From assembly GCF_029892565.1 (NCBI RefSeq), contig NZ_JARXVH010000013.1, positions 124,001 to 188,000 on the forward strand: a DNA stretch of 64,000 nt, written 5' to 3'. The first letter of the stretch is position 1. Every line of letters starts with the position of its first letter. Positions 35,060 to 43,564 of this stretch are shown in pieces. The translations under genes and the position numbers were made by a program. The notes beneath the pieces were generated by a model. The model made no database searches, was not told the DNA's origin, and was given only the letters and a program-made list of their open reading frames with translations. The stretch is from Streptomyces pseudovenezuelae (GTDB lineage: Bacteria > Actinomycetota > Actinomycetes > Streptomycetales > Streptomycetaceae).

Positions 35060-36320
35060 CGACGGTGGGGTGAAGGCGATGTCCAGGCGGGTGAGGCCGC
35101 GGAAGTTGAGGCTGCGCTGCCACTTGGGGGGTTCGGTGGTGTCGAGGCGCAGGTCGGGGAGGCGGGTTCGGGGAGGCGGGTGAGGAGGGCTTCCAGGACG
35201 ATGGTGGCTTCCAGTCGGGCGAGTGCCGCGCCGAGGCAGAAGTGCGGGCCGTGTCCGAAGGCCATGTGCCGTCCGCCGGGTCGTTCGAAGTCCAGCGTGT
35301 GGGGGTCGGGGAACGCGGCGGGATCGCGGTTGGCGGCGCCGCATACCAGGAGCACCGTCTGCCCTTCGGCGATGGTGCGGCCGGCCAGGTCCAGGTCGTG
35401 CCGGGCGCGGCGCAGCATGAGCTGCACCGGGGCGTCGTAGCGCAGGAGTTCTTCGACCGCGGCGGGAATCAGGCCGGGCCGCTTGCGCAGTTGGTCGGCG
35501 GCGTGCGGGTGGTGGAGGAGGGCGAGGGTGGCGTTGCCGATGAAGTGGGTGGTGGTCTCGTGGCCGGCGATCAGCAACAGGGCGCAGTTGGCGAGGAGTT
35601 CGTCGGGGTCCTGGTCGGTGTTCTCGGCCTGTGCGGTCACCAGTGCGCGCAGGCTGTTCGGGGCCGGCGGGGTCTCTGGGCTGGTGAGGAGTTCGCGGAA
35701 GTAGGCGAGCATGTCCGCCATGCTCTGCGAGGCCTCGCGGTTGCGGTCGGCGTCGAGGCGGGAGTTGCCGATGGCTTCGGCGATCGGCTCGGACCAGGCC
35801 GTGAGGGCGGGGCGGTCCTTCTGCGGTACGTCGAGGAGGTCGCAGATGATGGTCAGCGGCAGCGGGCGGGCGAGGTCCGCGACGATGTCCATCCGCCGGT
35901 CGGCGCCACCTCGTTGATGATGCGGTCGACGGCTTCGAGGATTCGGGCGCGGAGTGTCTCAACTGCCCGCGGGGAGAAGGCCTTGCTGATCAGGCCCCTC
36001 AACCGGGAGTGGTCCGGGGCGTCGCTGTAGAGCATCTGCCGGCTCAATACCTGGGCCAGCGGCCGCAGTTCCTCGGACACGGCCTCCAGGTCGGGACAAC
36101 ACACCGAGGACAGCGCCGGGTTGCCCGTCGCGCTGCTGACCACCGCGTGTCCGGTCGCGATCCAGGCGCTCAGGTGACGGTCCCAGAAGAGCTCGTCGGT
36201 GTTTCGCAGCTCCTCGTAGAAGTCGTAGAGGCGCTCTTGGACCTGGGGCCGAAAGGCCGGAAGGCCGGAAGCAGCGAAGTCGTGGTGCGCATCGCGCCAG
36301 GCTAGATCATGTACGGACAT
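35060..36320 (-). pseudogene. Cytochrome P450, frameshifted twice
   Basis: From ATG 36320 the N-terminal ~145 residues (WDRHLSAWIATGHAVVSSA, SRQMLYSDAPDHSRLRGLIS) match bacterial class I P450s. One base is missing near 35893, where PTGRMDIVADLARPLP would continue. The core is otherwise complete: I-helix LLIAGHETTTHFIGN, ExxR in AVEELLRYD and heme loop FGHGPHFCLGAAL. A 14-bp tandem duplication at 35154-35181 then shifts the frame again; removing one copy gives LTRLPDLRLDTTEPPKWQ and GLTRLDIAFTP. No stop follows where the protein should end. It was probably a monooxygenase in an operon with DapA-like and MFS genes. Confidence 0.85.
35154..35181. repeat. 14-bp tandem duplication inside the P450 gene
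   Basis: TCGGGGAGGCGGGT occurs twice in direct succession (35154-35167 and 35168-35181). Fourteen is not a multiple of three, so the second copy breaks the P450 frame; one copy would read through normally. This is a replication-slippage type mutation rather than a homopolymer artefact. Confidence 0.85.
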
Positions 36321-36380
36321 GGAGGAGTTGCCGTTCCGGAGACACGCTGTGCCGGTTCGATTCGCCCGTCGTCGTCACAG

Positions 36381-37658
36381 TCACGGGCGCTTCTCGTCGG
36401 CTCTCGTGAGGCGCGTCTCGACGGTCGCGACGACGACAGCAGCTGAGACCGCCAAGAGGCCGGCCACGAGCGGCAGTCTGACGGTCACGCCGGTCAGCGA
36501 GCCGGCCAACGCCGTTCCGGCGGAGCCGGACGTGATCTTCAGGGCCGCGACCCAGATGAAGACCTGGCTGCGCGCTCCGCTCGGCGCGTACTCCGTGCGG
36601 GCCGCAAGGGTGGAGGCGAAGAAGAAGGCGTTGAGGATGCCGGTGAGGGCGTAGGCCGAGGCGGTCACCGCGAAGGCGGGGCTCGCGGTGACGGTGAGGA
36701 GGCCGGCGACGACGCCCAGGGCGAGGCGGCGCATCAGCCGGTCCGGGTCGCCGGTGAGCGGGAAGACCATGACGCCTATGGACCCGGTGAGATTGCCGAG
36801 GCCGTAGGCGGCGGTCAGTACGGCCGCGGTGGCCGGCTCGATGCCGAGGATCTTCGTCATGTGGACCGCGGTGATCGGCAGCGTGGCGACACTCAGGGCG
36901 ACGATCATCGTCAGGTAGACGGTGCGCCGAAGAGGGCCTGTGCGGGCTATCAGCGCGAGGGTCGCTCCCGGCCTGAGGATCGCTGACCTGTCGCCACCGT
37001 GGGACGGCGCGGTGAACGGCAGTAGCAGGATGCCGCCTGCCGCCGCGGCCGCCCCCACCGCGAGTGCGAGTGCCGCCGCGGTGGGCGAGACCCATCCCGA
37101 CAGGGCGGCCACCAGCGACGGGCCGACGGTGCCGCCGATGCCGTAGGTGGCCACGTCCCAGCCCTGCGCCCGCCGCTGCGCGCGCAGCCGCGGTCGCGGG
37201 CCGACGATGGCGGGCAGCCGGCTGCTGATGCCGCCGGTCAGCAGCGGCCCGCAGGTGCCGGCCGCGGCCAGCAGCAGCCCGGTCAGTACGGCAGGCGCGT
37301 GCCCGTACGTCAGTACTCCCGCTGTCAGCGCGGTGGCGTACAGCAGACAGGCCGCCGCGATGACCTTCCGGCCGTCCCGGGCGAGGTCCAGCGGCCGCGC
37401 GACGAAGGGGCCGAGCAGGTGCGGGGCGGTGATGCAGGCACCGAGCACCCCGGCGAGCGCCCCGGACCCGCCGGACGAGGTGACGAGCAGAACGACGGCG
37501 ACCACGGCTCCGCCGTCGGCGGTGCGGGCGAGGGCCGCGGCGACGACGTAGCGCGCCAGGCCGTTGCCGCCCTTTCCGGGCGAGGGCGGGGCTTCCGGCG
37601 GCCTCGGGGGCCTCGGCGTGCTCGCTGTGTGCTGGCGGCCCGTGTGGTTCGTGCTCAG
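36381..37658 (-). CDS. MFS transporter, start codon uncertain
   Basis: About 425 residues with 10-12 hydrophobic helices. The N-terminal half has ALAGVLGACITAPHLLGPFV and the arginine-rich cytoplasmic loop RPRLRAQRRAQGWDV; the C-terminal half has AYGLGNLTGSIGVMVFPLTG and VFIWVAALKITSGSAG. This resembles drug/export MFS proteins. No ATG, GTG or TTG fits before the first helix. A CTG at 37658 overlaps the DapA stop as CTGA and would give a 35-residue N-terminal tail. The gene lies between the DapA-like and P450 genes, and may export or import the pathway compound. Confidence 0.75.
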   Translation of the reverse strand: MSTNHTGRQHTASTPRPPRPPEAPPSPGKGGNGLARYVVAAALARTADGGAVVAVVLLVTSSGGSGALAGVLGACITAPHLLGPFVARPLDLARDGRKVIAAACLLYATALTAGVLTYGHAPAVLTGLLLAAAGTCGPLLTGGISSRLPAIVGPRPRLRAQRRAQGWDVATYGIGGTVGPSLVAALSGWVSPTAAALALAVGAAAAAGGILLLPFTAPSHGGDRSAILRPGATLALIARTGPLRRTVYLTMIVALSVATLPITAVHMTKILGIEPATAAVLTAAYGLGNLTGSIGVMVFPLTGDPDRLMRRLALGVVAGLLTVTASPAFAVTASAYALTGILNAFFFASTLAARTEYAPSGARSQVFIWVAALKITSGSAGTALAGSLTGVTVRLPLVAGLLAVSAAVVVATVETRLTRADEKRP

Positions 37659-38548
37659 GAGGTGAGCCCGAGGGCGTCCAGCGCGGCGACGACCTCCTGG
37701 CGGGCGGTCTCGTCCAGTCCTCGCAGGGGACGCGGCAGGTTCGGCTCCTGCGTCAGGCCGAGGTGGGAGGCCGCGGCGGAGATGACGCGCAGGCTGCCGT
37801 GGCGGCGGAAGAGGGCCCACAGCGGTTCGAGTCCTTCGGACAGTTCCGCCGCCTGGTCCGCGTGGCCGGCCTGGGCGGCGCGGGTGAGGGCGAGGGCGGT
37901 CTGCGGGAAGGTGCCGCCGATGACCGAATACCAGGCGTCGCACCCGGCGTTCAGGCCGCGGGCGGCCGTCCAGTCGCCGCTCACCCCGATGGTGACGGTG
38001 TCGGGGATCAGCGTGCGCAGCGCGTCGACACGGAGCTGGGCCTCGCGCGGGTCGTCGGGCACCCCGGGGATCTTGATCGAGCCGACGTTCGGCAACTGCG
38101 CGATGCGGCCGTGCAGTTCGTCGGTGAACTGCACATGCGTGGTGCCCGGGTTGTCGTAGACGCACAGCGGCACGGAGAGCTCGCGCGTGACGTCCTCGTA
38201 CAGGCCGAACACCTCGTCCTCGGTGAGCAGCTGATACGTCATCGGGGCGAGCAGCACTCCGGAAACGCCCGCCTTCTGCGCGTCCTCGGCCAGCTCCAGC
38301 ACGTGCGCGGTACGCAGCGCGCCGATCCCGACGATGACCGGAACCCCGTCGGCCGCCCCCACCGCGATCTGCGCGGCGCGGGCGCGCTGCTCCCGGGTCA
38401 GGTAGGCGTAGCCGCCGGTGGAACCGAGCGCGCCGATGGAGTCCCCGCCGGCGGCGGCGAGGCGGGCGACGAGCGCCGCGTACGCCGCTTCGTCGATGCC
38501 CTGCTCGCTGGTGGGTGTGAGGGGGAAGGCGCTCAGTCCGCGGAACAT
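37655..38548 (-). CDS. Dihydrodipicolinate synthase (DapA/NanA) family aldolase
   Basis: A 297-residue TIM-barrel class I aldolase/lyase. Schiff-base Lys159 lies in VGSIKIPG and catalytic Tyr131 in VYDNPGTT; GALGSTGGYAYL is the carboxylate-binding GxTGE-type loop, changed here to STGGY. That change suggests a substrate other than the usual pyruvate/aspartate semialdehyde pair, so it is unlikely to be the lysine enzyme. AAGGAG precedes ATG 38548. It follows a MocR regulator and is coupled to the MFS gene, suggesting a regulated catabolic or resistance operon. Confidence 0.88.
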   Translation of the reverse strand: MFRGLSAFPLTPTSEQGIDEAAYAALVARLAAAGGDSIGALGSTGGYAYLTREQRARAAQIAVGAADGVPVIVGIGALRTAHVLELAEDAQKAGVSGVLLAPMTYQLLTEDEVFGLYEDVTRELSVPLCVYDNPGTTHVQFTDELHGRIAQLPNVGSIKIPGVPDDPREAQLRVDALRTLIPDTVTIGVSGDWTAARGLNAGCDAWYSVIGGTFPQTALALTRAAQAGHADQAAELSEGLEPLWALFRRHGSLRVISAAASHLGLTQEPNLPRPLRGLDETARQEVVAALDALGLTS

Positions 38549-38609
38549 GATGGCTCCTTGAGTCGGTGGGACAAGCGGGTGCGAGACGTGGGCGGGAGAT
38601 TCGTGATGG

Positions 38610-39935
38610 TCAGTCGAGTGACGAGCGCAACTCCGTTACGACCGCGGCGAGTTCGGCGGCGAAAGCCTCGGCCTGCGGCTCGGTGAGGGTGGAGGCGGTG
38701 ACCCGGATCGCGCGCTGGTGGGCGGCCGGATCCGGCGCGAAGAGGTGGCCCGGCCGCACCGCCCAGCCCCGCTGTGCCAGGGCGTCGACCGCGGCCCGTG
38801 CGTCGACGTCGAGTTCGATCCATACGTTCAACCCGTCGGGCCGGTACGGGACTTCGATGCCCTGGGCGCGCAGCCGTTCGACGAGCAGACCGCTGCGCCG
38901 GGCGTAGACCTCCCGGGCACGTTCGTGGAGTTCGTGGACCCGGGGATCCAACAGGAGTTCACGGGCGGTGTGTTGCAGCAGACGGCTGACCCAGGTGGTG
39001 CCCGCGCTCAACCGCGCCTCCAGGCGCGCGGTCGTCTCGGCATCGGCGGCGACGAGGGCGAGACGCAGATCCGGTCCGAGGAACTTCGACACGGACCGCA
39101 CCAGCGCCCAGCGCGTACTGCCCGGTGGTGTGACCCGGTGGTACGGCCGCGCGGAGACCGCCGAGAAGTGGTCGTCCTCGATCACGAGCACCTGGGGATG
39201 CTCCGCGAGGATGGCACGCAGGTCCCCTGCCCGTTCCTCGGTGAGGCTCGCACCGGTCGGGTTGTGGGCGCGGGGCGTGCAGACGACCGCGCGGGCACCG
39301 GCCTCCAGGGCGGCCCGCAGCGCGTCGGGGCGCATGCCGGCGCCGTCGACCGCGACGGGCGCGGAGCGGTAGCCGCTCAGCCGCAGGGTGCCGATGCTCG
39401 CCAGGAAGCAGGGGTCCTCGATCGCGACCAGATCCCCGCGGGTGAGGTGAGCGTTCAGCAGCCGCTCGGTGGCATCCACCGCTCCGTGCGTCACCAGCGT
39501 GCGGAACGCGTGGTCGATGTCCTCGGCAAAGTCGGCTCGGGCCCATGCGTCCAGCCCGGGGTCGACGGCGGGCGCACCGTACAGCGGCGGGCTGTAGTCC
39601 CCGCGCCGGGCGGCGGTCAGGATGTCGGGCAGCAGCATCCGGTCGGGGTTGCCACTGGCCAGGTCGACGCAGTCATCACCGACACCGGCGCCGACGCCTT
39701 CGCGCGCGAGTTGCGGCACCGCCGCGACCACCGTGCCGCCGCGTCCGCGCGTCTCGGCCACCCCCGCCTCGACAAGCCTCCGGTACGCGAGGGCAACCGT
39801 ATTCCGGTTGACCCCCAACTCGGCCGCGAGCACGCGCACCGGGGGCAGACTCGCCCGCGGCGCCAACTCGCCCGAAGCGATCTGGTCCCGCACGCTCCCC
39901 GTGATCTCGGCCGCGGTGGTGCCCTTGATACGCAC
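38610..39935 (-). CDS. MocR-type GntR/aminotransferase regulator
   Basis: A 441-residue fusion. Residues ~5-75 are a GntR winged helix (SLPPVRVLAAELGVNRNTVALAYRRL, split here only by description). A fold-type I PLP aminotransferase domain follows, with CTPRAHNPTGASLT, the Asp in LVIEDDHFSA and the PLP Lys in RSVSKFLGPDLRLA. MocR proteins sense PLP or amino compounds and bind direct repeats. Two exact 12-bp direct repeats lie 30-60 bp upstream. It heads the DapA-MFS-P450 operon on the same strand. The start is a GTG at 39935 with GGAG nine bases before. Confidence 0.9.
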   Translation of the reverse strand: MRIKGTTAAEITGSVRDQIASGELAPRASLPPVRVLAAELGVNRNTVALAYRRLVEAGVAETRGRGGTVVAAVPQLAREGVGAGVGDDCVDLASGNPDRMLLPDILTAARRGDYSPPLYGAPAVDPGLDAWARADFAEDIDHAFRTLVTHGAVDATERLLNAHLTRGDLVAIEDPCFLASIGTLRLSGYRSAPVAVDGAGMRPDALRAALEAGARAVVCTPRAHNPTGASLTEERAGDLRAILAEHPQVLVIEDDHFSAVSARPYHRVTPPGSTRWALVRSVSKFLGPDLRLALVAADAETTARLEARLSAGTTWVSRLLQHTARELLLDPRVHELHERAREVYARRSGLLVERLRAQGIEVPYRPDGLNVWIELDVDARAAVDALAQRGWAVRPGHLFAPDPAAHQRAIRVTASTLTEPQAEAFAAELAAVVTELRSSLD

Positions 39936-39966
39936 GTGATCAACTCCACCCGAACTGCGGGATTCA

Positions 39967-39995
39967 TCCTATGCCAAAGTTTGTCCTATGCCAAA
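39967..39995. promoter_or_regulatory. Direct repeats, candidate MocR operator
   Basis: TCCTATGCCAAA occurs exactly at 39967-39978 and 39984-39995, a 17-bp period on the same face of the helix, just upstream of the MocR gene. Tandem direct repeats are the usual target of MocR regulators; on the minus strand the TAGGAT within them could also serve as a -10 element. Confidence 0.6.
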
Positions 39996-40005
39996 CATAC
40001 GCCAC

Positions 40006-40391
40006 GGGTGACGTGCCCGCTTCACCACGTGTCGCAAGACCAGAACGAACAGGTCAGTAGGCGGGCACATGCCGGAGCGGAAATCACCGGAGAACGCCGG
40101 CCCCTCTCCCCCACCGACTCGGCCCGGAGCGGCTGCTGATCAGGGTCGGACGGACGAAAAAGGGAGCTCAACAACCCTTCGACACGCTGGTCGTGGTGGA
40201 CTGCCGGTCATAGCGGCGCTTTGCGTACCGGGGCAGGAGAGCCTCTAGGCTGTTGCCTGCCCGCTGCGCGAATTCGGCGAGGTCCGCGTGGCTCGGCCTC
40301 AATGGAGGCCGCGCTCTCCCGTATCGCACGTACCCTTCGTGTTGTCTACGGCGTCACATAGCGGGCGCCAAACCACTGGAGGCAACACCAC
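40006..40391. other. Intergenic region upstream of rpoA copy
   Basis: About 385 bp with no ribosomal-protein gene (rpsK or rpsD would be expected in the standard operon). It must contain the promoter of the rpoA copy. GGAGG at 40378-40382 is the ribosome binding site. Confidence 0.5.
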
Positions 40392-41408
40392 GTGCTGATT
40401 GCTCAGCGTCCATCCCTGACTGAAGAGGTCGTCGACGAGTTCCGCTCCCGGTTCGTGATCGAGCCGCTGGAGCCGGGCTTCGGCTACACCCTCGGCAACT
40501 CCCTGCGTCGTACGCTCCTCTCCTCGATCCCCGGTGCGGCTGTCACCAGCATCCGGATCGACGGCATCCTGCACGAGTTCACCACCGTGCCGGGCGTCAA
40601 GGAGGACGTCACCGACCTGATCCTCAACATCAAGCAACTCGTCGTGAGCAGCGAGCAGGACGAGCCCGTCGTGATGTACCTGCGCAAGCAGGGCCCGGGT
40701 CTGGTCACCGCCGCCGACATCGCGCCCCCGGCCGGTGTCGAGGTCCACAACCCCGACCTCGTCCTCGCCACGCTCAACGGCAAGGGCAAGCTGGAGATGG
40801 AGCTGACCGTCGAGCGCGGTCGCGGCTACGTCTCCGCCGTGCAGAACAAGCAGGCCGGTCAGGAGATCGGCCGTATCCCGGTCGACTCCATCTACAGCCC
40901 GGTGCTGAAGGTCACGTACAAGGTCGAGGCGACCCGTGTCGAGCAGCGGACCGACTTCGACAAGCTGATCGTCGACGTCGAGACGAAGCAGGCCATGCGG
41001 CCGCGCGACGCCATGGCGTCCGCCGGTAAGACCCTGGTCGAGCTGTTCGGTCTCGCCCGCGAGCTGAACATCGACGCCGAGGGCATCGACATGGGCCCGT
41101 CCCCGGTGGACGCCGCCCTTGCCGCCGATCTGGTGGCGCCGATCGAGGAGCTCGACCTCACCGTCCGTTCGTACAACTGCCTCAAGCGCGAGGGCGTCCA
41201 CTCCGTGGGTGAGCTCGTGGCGCGTTCCGAGGCCGACCTCCTCGATATCCGCAACTTCGGTGCGAAGTCCATCGACGAGGTCAAGGCGAAGCTGGCCGGC
41301 ATGGGCCTGGGCCTCAAGGACAGCCCGCCCGGATTCGACCCGACCGCCGCCGCCCTCGGTGCGGACAACGACGTGGACGCGGGTTTCGTGGAGACCGAGC
41401 AATACTGA
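40392..41408 (+). CDS. rpoA: RNA polymerase alpha subunit, stand-alone copy
   Basis: A complete 338-residue alpha subunit. The N-terminal assembly domain has FVIEPLEPGFGYTLGNSLRR, TLLSSIPGAAVTSIRIDG and HEFTTVPGVKEDVTDLILN. A linker precedes the C-terminal domain (TVRSYNCLKREGVHSVGELV, DLLDIRNFGAKSIDEVKAKL), whose Arg, Asn and Lys residues that contact UP elements and activators are present. The tail PTAAALGADNDVDAGFVETEQY-like end is Streptomyces-like. The GTG start has GGAGG eight bases before. In streptomycetes rpoA normally lies between rpsD and rplQ; here neither is present and the neighbours are accessory genes, so this is probably a second, functional-looking copy. Confidence 0.95.
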   Translation: MLIAQRPSLTEEVVDEFRSRFVIEPLEPGFGYTLGNSLRRTLLSSIPGAAVTSIRIDGILHEFTTVPGVKEDVTDLILNIKQLVVSSEQDEPVVMYLRKQGPGLVTAADIAPPAGVEVHNPDLVLATLNGKGKLEMELTVERGRGYVSAVQNKQAGQEIGRIPVDSIYSPVLKVTYKVEATRVEQRTDFDKLIVDVETKQAMRPRDAMASAGKTLVELFGLARELNIDAEGIDMGPSPVDAALAADLVAPIEELDLTVRSYNCLKREGVHSVGELVARSEADLLDIRNFGAKSIDEVKAKLAGMGLGLKDSPPGFDPTAAALGADNDVDAGFVETEQY

Positions 41409-42286
41409 ACACCGCGCTGCTGGGCAGCCTCGACCGGGTGCGCGTCCGCGCACCTCACGCGGTTGCGACTACCGCATCACCGCAGGTCGGGGCGGCTCGG
41501 TAGACAACTTCAAAAAGGCTTCGCCCTGGGCGGAGACTTTGTTCGCGGGGAGCACCGCGTACCAACCAAGTGCGGGTTCTTCGACCGCAAACCGCTGCTC
41601 GCGAGGCCGGAGGGAGACACCGGGCACTTCCTCGGCCTCTGCCGCACCCCGTCATTCATGTCACCGTTGCCGTCCCGCCGTGGACGGCAACGGTGACCGC
41701 GGTGATTCCGCTACAACTCGGCCCGCTCTGGCCCGGAATCACCCGCCCGCTCTCCAAGACTTCCTGACTGACAGCACATCCCCCGGCCCCGGTGCCCCTA
41801 CATCGCCACCCGCCCCGCAGGCTGAATTGGTCGTTCGCGAGGAAGTCGGGATCGCCTTGCCCCCGCCGAAACCGGGGCGGAGTGCAGCCGGCAGAGTCGG
41901 CGCCGCCCTGAGCAGGTACCGCCGTCGACCGGCCGACCCGGCCGTTGCCGATCAGCGACGCCACTGCACCCGGGCTTGAACAACCCACCTGACCCCACAT
42001 ATCAGGGACCACCCGGCCCCTCGCGCTTGTCCATGATTGCCCAACCGGCCTGACCCGTATACCCGCAGGTCACCCCCACCGCGGACGCTGCCTCCCATCC
42101 CCTCCGGGAACTCCCGTGCTTCTCCCTGCACCTGCGCCGCGCGTCCCCGTCCCGGGCTCTGCCGTCCTGTGGCGTTGGAGGTCACGGGGTCGAACGCGCC
42201 GACGGTGGGGCGCTGTTTCGGGAGGGGTCCCGGGGCTCCCTGGATACAAATGCCCAGCGGGAATTCCCCCCTGGATCAGGAGGTCC
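41409..42286. other. 880-bp region downstream of rpoA copy, no gene
   Basis: No rplQ or other ribosomal gene follows. Several GC-biased open frames exist on both strands, none with a recognisable domain or start signal. TTGCCGTCC at 41667 and GGACGGCAA at 41683 form a hairpin arm pair that could serve as a terminator. Confidence 0.4.
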
Positions 42287-42661
42287 ATGATGAGCACGAG
42301 TATGCGCCGACGAGCCACGACCACCGCCGTGACCCTGGCCGTGACAGGCGCACTGGGCCTCGGCCTGACGGCACCGGTGGCATCCGCGGCCAGCAACGGG
42401 CCTTGCTACGACGGACGGTGCAAGATCACCGTGTCGGCACCCAAGACCATCAAGGTCAACAGCCGTAAGTTCGGGTTCGGGAAGCTGAAGATCACGCACG
42501 TCAGCTCCCGGACCGTGAAGATGTCGGCCACCTCGGGCGGAGTGCACCTCAGCGGCAGCACCAGCCCCGGCGGCACCGTCCAGCTCAACAACCTGAAGGT
42601 CTGGGTCAAGTCGGTCTCCGGCCGCAAGGCCAAGCTCCAACTGTTCCCCACGTCCCGCTGA
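42287..42661 (+). CDS. Small secreted protein, unknown
   Basis: A 124-residue protein. The signal peptide is MMSTSMRRRATTTAVTLAVT to about residue 34 (PVASA-ASN). The mature part contains an early Cys pair (GPCYDGRCKITVSAPK) and then repeated beta-strand segments rich in Lys, Val and Ser (KLKITHVSSRTVKMSA, TVQLNNLKVWVKSVSGRKAKL). AGGAGG lies just before two adjacent ATGs; 42290 has slightly better spacing than 42287. A very strong terminator follows 70 bp later. It may be a cell-surface or antimicrobial-like protein, but no family was recognised. Confidence 0.7.
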   Translation: MMSTSMRRRATTTAVTLAVTGALGLGLTAPVASAASNGPCYDGRCKITVSAPKTIKVNSRKFGFGKLKITHVSSRTVKMSATSGGVHLSGSTSPGGTVQLNNLKVWVKSVSGRKAKLQLFPTSR

Positions 42662-42730
42662 ACCTTCGGTACCTTCTGTCGGCCCCGGCACCCTCATCCC
42701 GCGCCCGGGCGCCGACGCCTCAGGGCAAAT

Positions 42731-42771
42731 GACGGGGCCTGTCCCGCACAGTGTGCGGGACAGGCCCCGTC
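42731..42771. terminator. Perfect 20-bp terminator hairpin
   Basis: GACGGGGCCTGTCCCGCACA at 42731-42750 is followed, after one base, by its exact complement at 42752-42771. It separates the convergent secreted-protein gene and the next minus-strand gene and can terminate both ways. It is the strongest hairpin seen in the window. Confidence 0.85.
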
Positions 42772-42873
42772 GTCAAGCGCCAGGCAGGCCTTGCCTCGAG
42801 AGCAAGCGCGCGTACCCGGGCGGCCTTCGCACCGCTCAAGATGATCAGACAACGGTCGCCGCGCTCTCGGTGG

Positions 42874-43257
42874 TCAGCCGAAGATGAGGTCGACGTCTTT
42901 GTCCAGACAGAGCCTCATAACGACGACCAGTTGGCGGGCGTCACCGATGCGCCGCTGGAGAACGGGATCACTGGCATCGTGTTGCCGCTGGTCGATGATC
43001 GCTTCCAGTCGGGGCAGCATTGCCGCACATTGAGCGGGCGTGAGGTCAGGGCCGTCGTCGTCCGGGTGGTGGAGGAGCGGTGCCAGCGTGGTGGCGACGC
43101 TGCTCCACGGACGGTCTCCGTCGAAGCCGTGCATCTCGGCGAGGGTGAATCCCTCGGCCAGGGCCAGCCACTCCCTGAACATGTTGAAGCCGCTGTAGGA
43201 CCAGGAGATGTCCTGGCTGGTCACGTCGTCGTCTCCGGGGAAGAGCATGAGCCCCAT
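42874..43257 (-). CDS. Conserved hypothetical protein
   Basis: A 127-residue acidic soluble protein: MGLMLFPGDDDVTSQDISWS, then YSGFNMFREWLALAEGFTLA, and a helical C-terminus ending VVVMRLCLDKDVDLIFG. AAGGAGGAC stands six bases before the ATG, which supports 43257 as the start over the longer open frame. The WSYSGFxxFR segment is seen in small actinomycete proteins of unknown function. It lies alone, convergent with the secreted-protein gene across the terminator. Confidence 0.7.
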   Translation of the reverse strand: MGLMLFPGDDDVTSQDISWSYSGFNMFREWLALAEGFTLAEMHGFDGDRPWSSVATTLAPLLHHPDDDGPDLTPAQCAAMLPRLEAIIDQRQHDASDPVLQRRIGDARQLVVVMRLCLDKDVDLIFG

Positions 43258-43564
43258 CCGGTCCTCCTTGCTTGTCCAAGTGCCCAGGATCAGGGGCAGG
43301 CAGGAGCGTCGGCAACTGAAATGATCTGCCGCGTGGTTGGTGTGCGTTCGCCCGACAGCTCTCCACGGGCGAGACGTCTGTGCACGAGCAGGAGGACGGC
43401 AGACAGGACGTCGCGAGCGTGAAGGCGCCCCGGCCGCCGACGGCACCGTGCTGGTGGACGTCATCCGCCACGCCATGGGCCGCCTGCCCGCGGTGGTCGG
43501 CGGCTGGCCGAGTAGGTGTGTCGCGTGCGCATTAGAGGGGTCGTGTCGTGGGGAGGGGTTGGTG

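Noticed and set aside
36307..37095. A 262-codon minus-strand frame over the MFS gene
   Set aside because: It is an out-of-frame shadow with Arg/His-rich composition; the MFS helices are in the adjacent frame.
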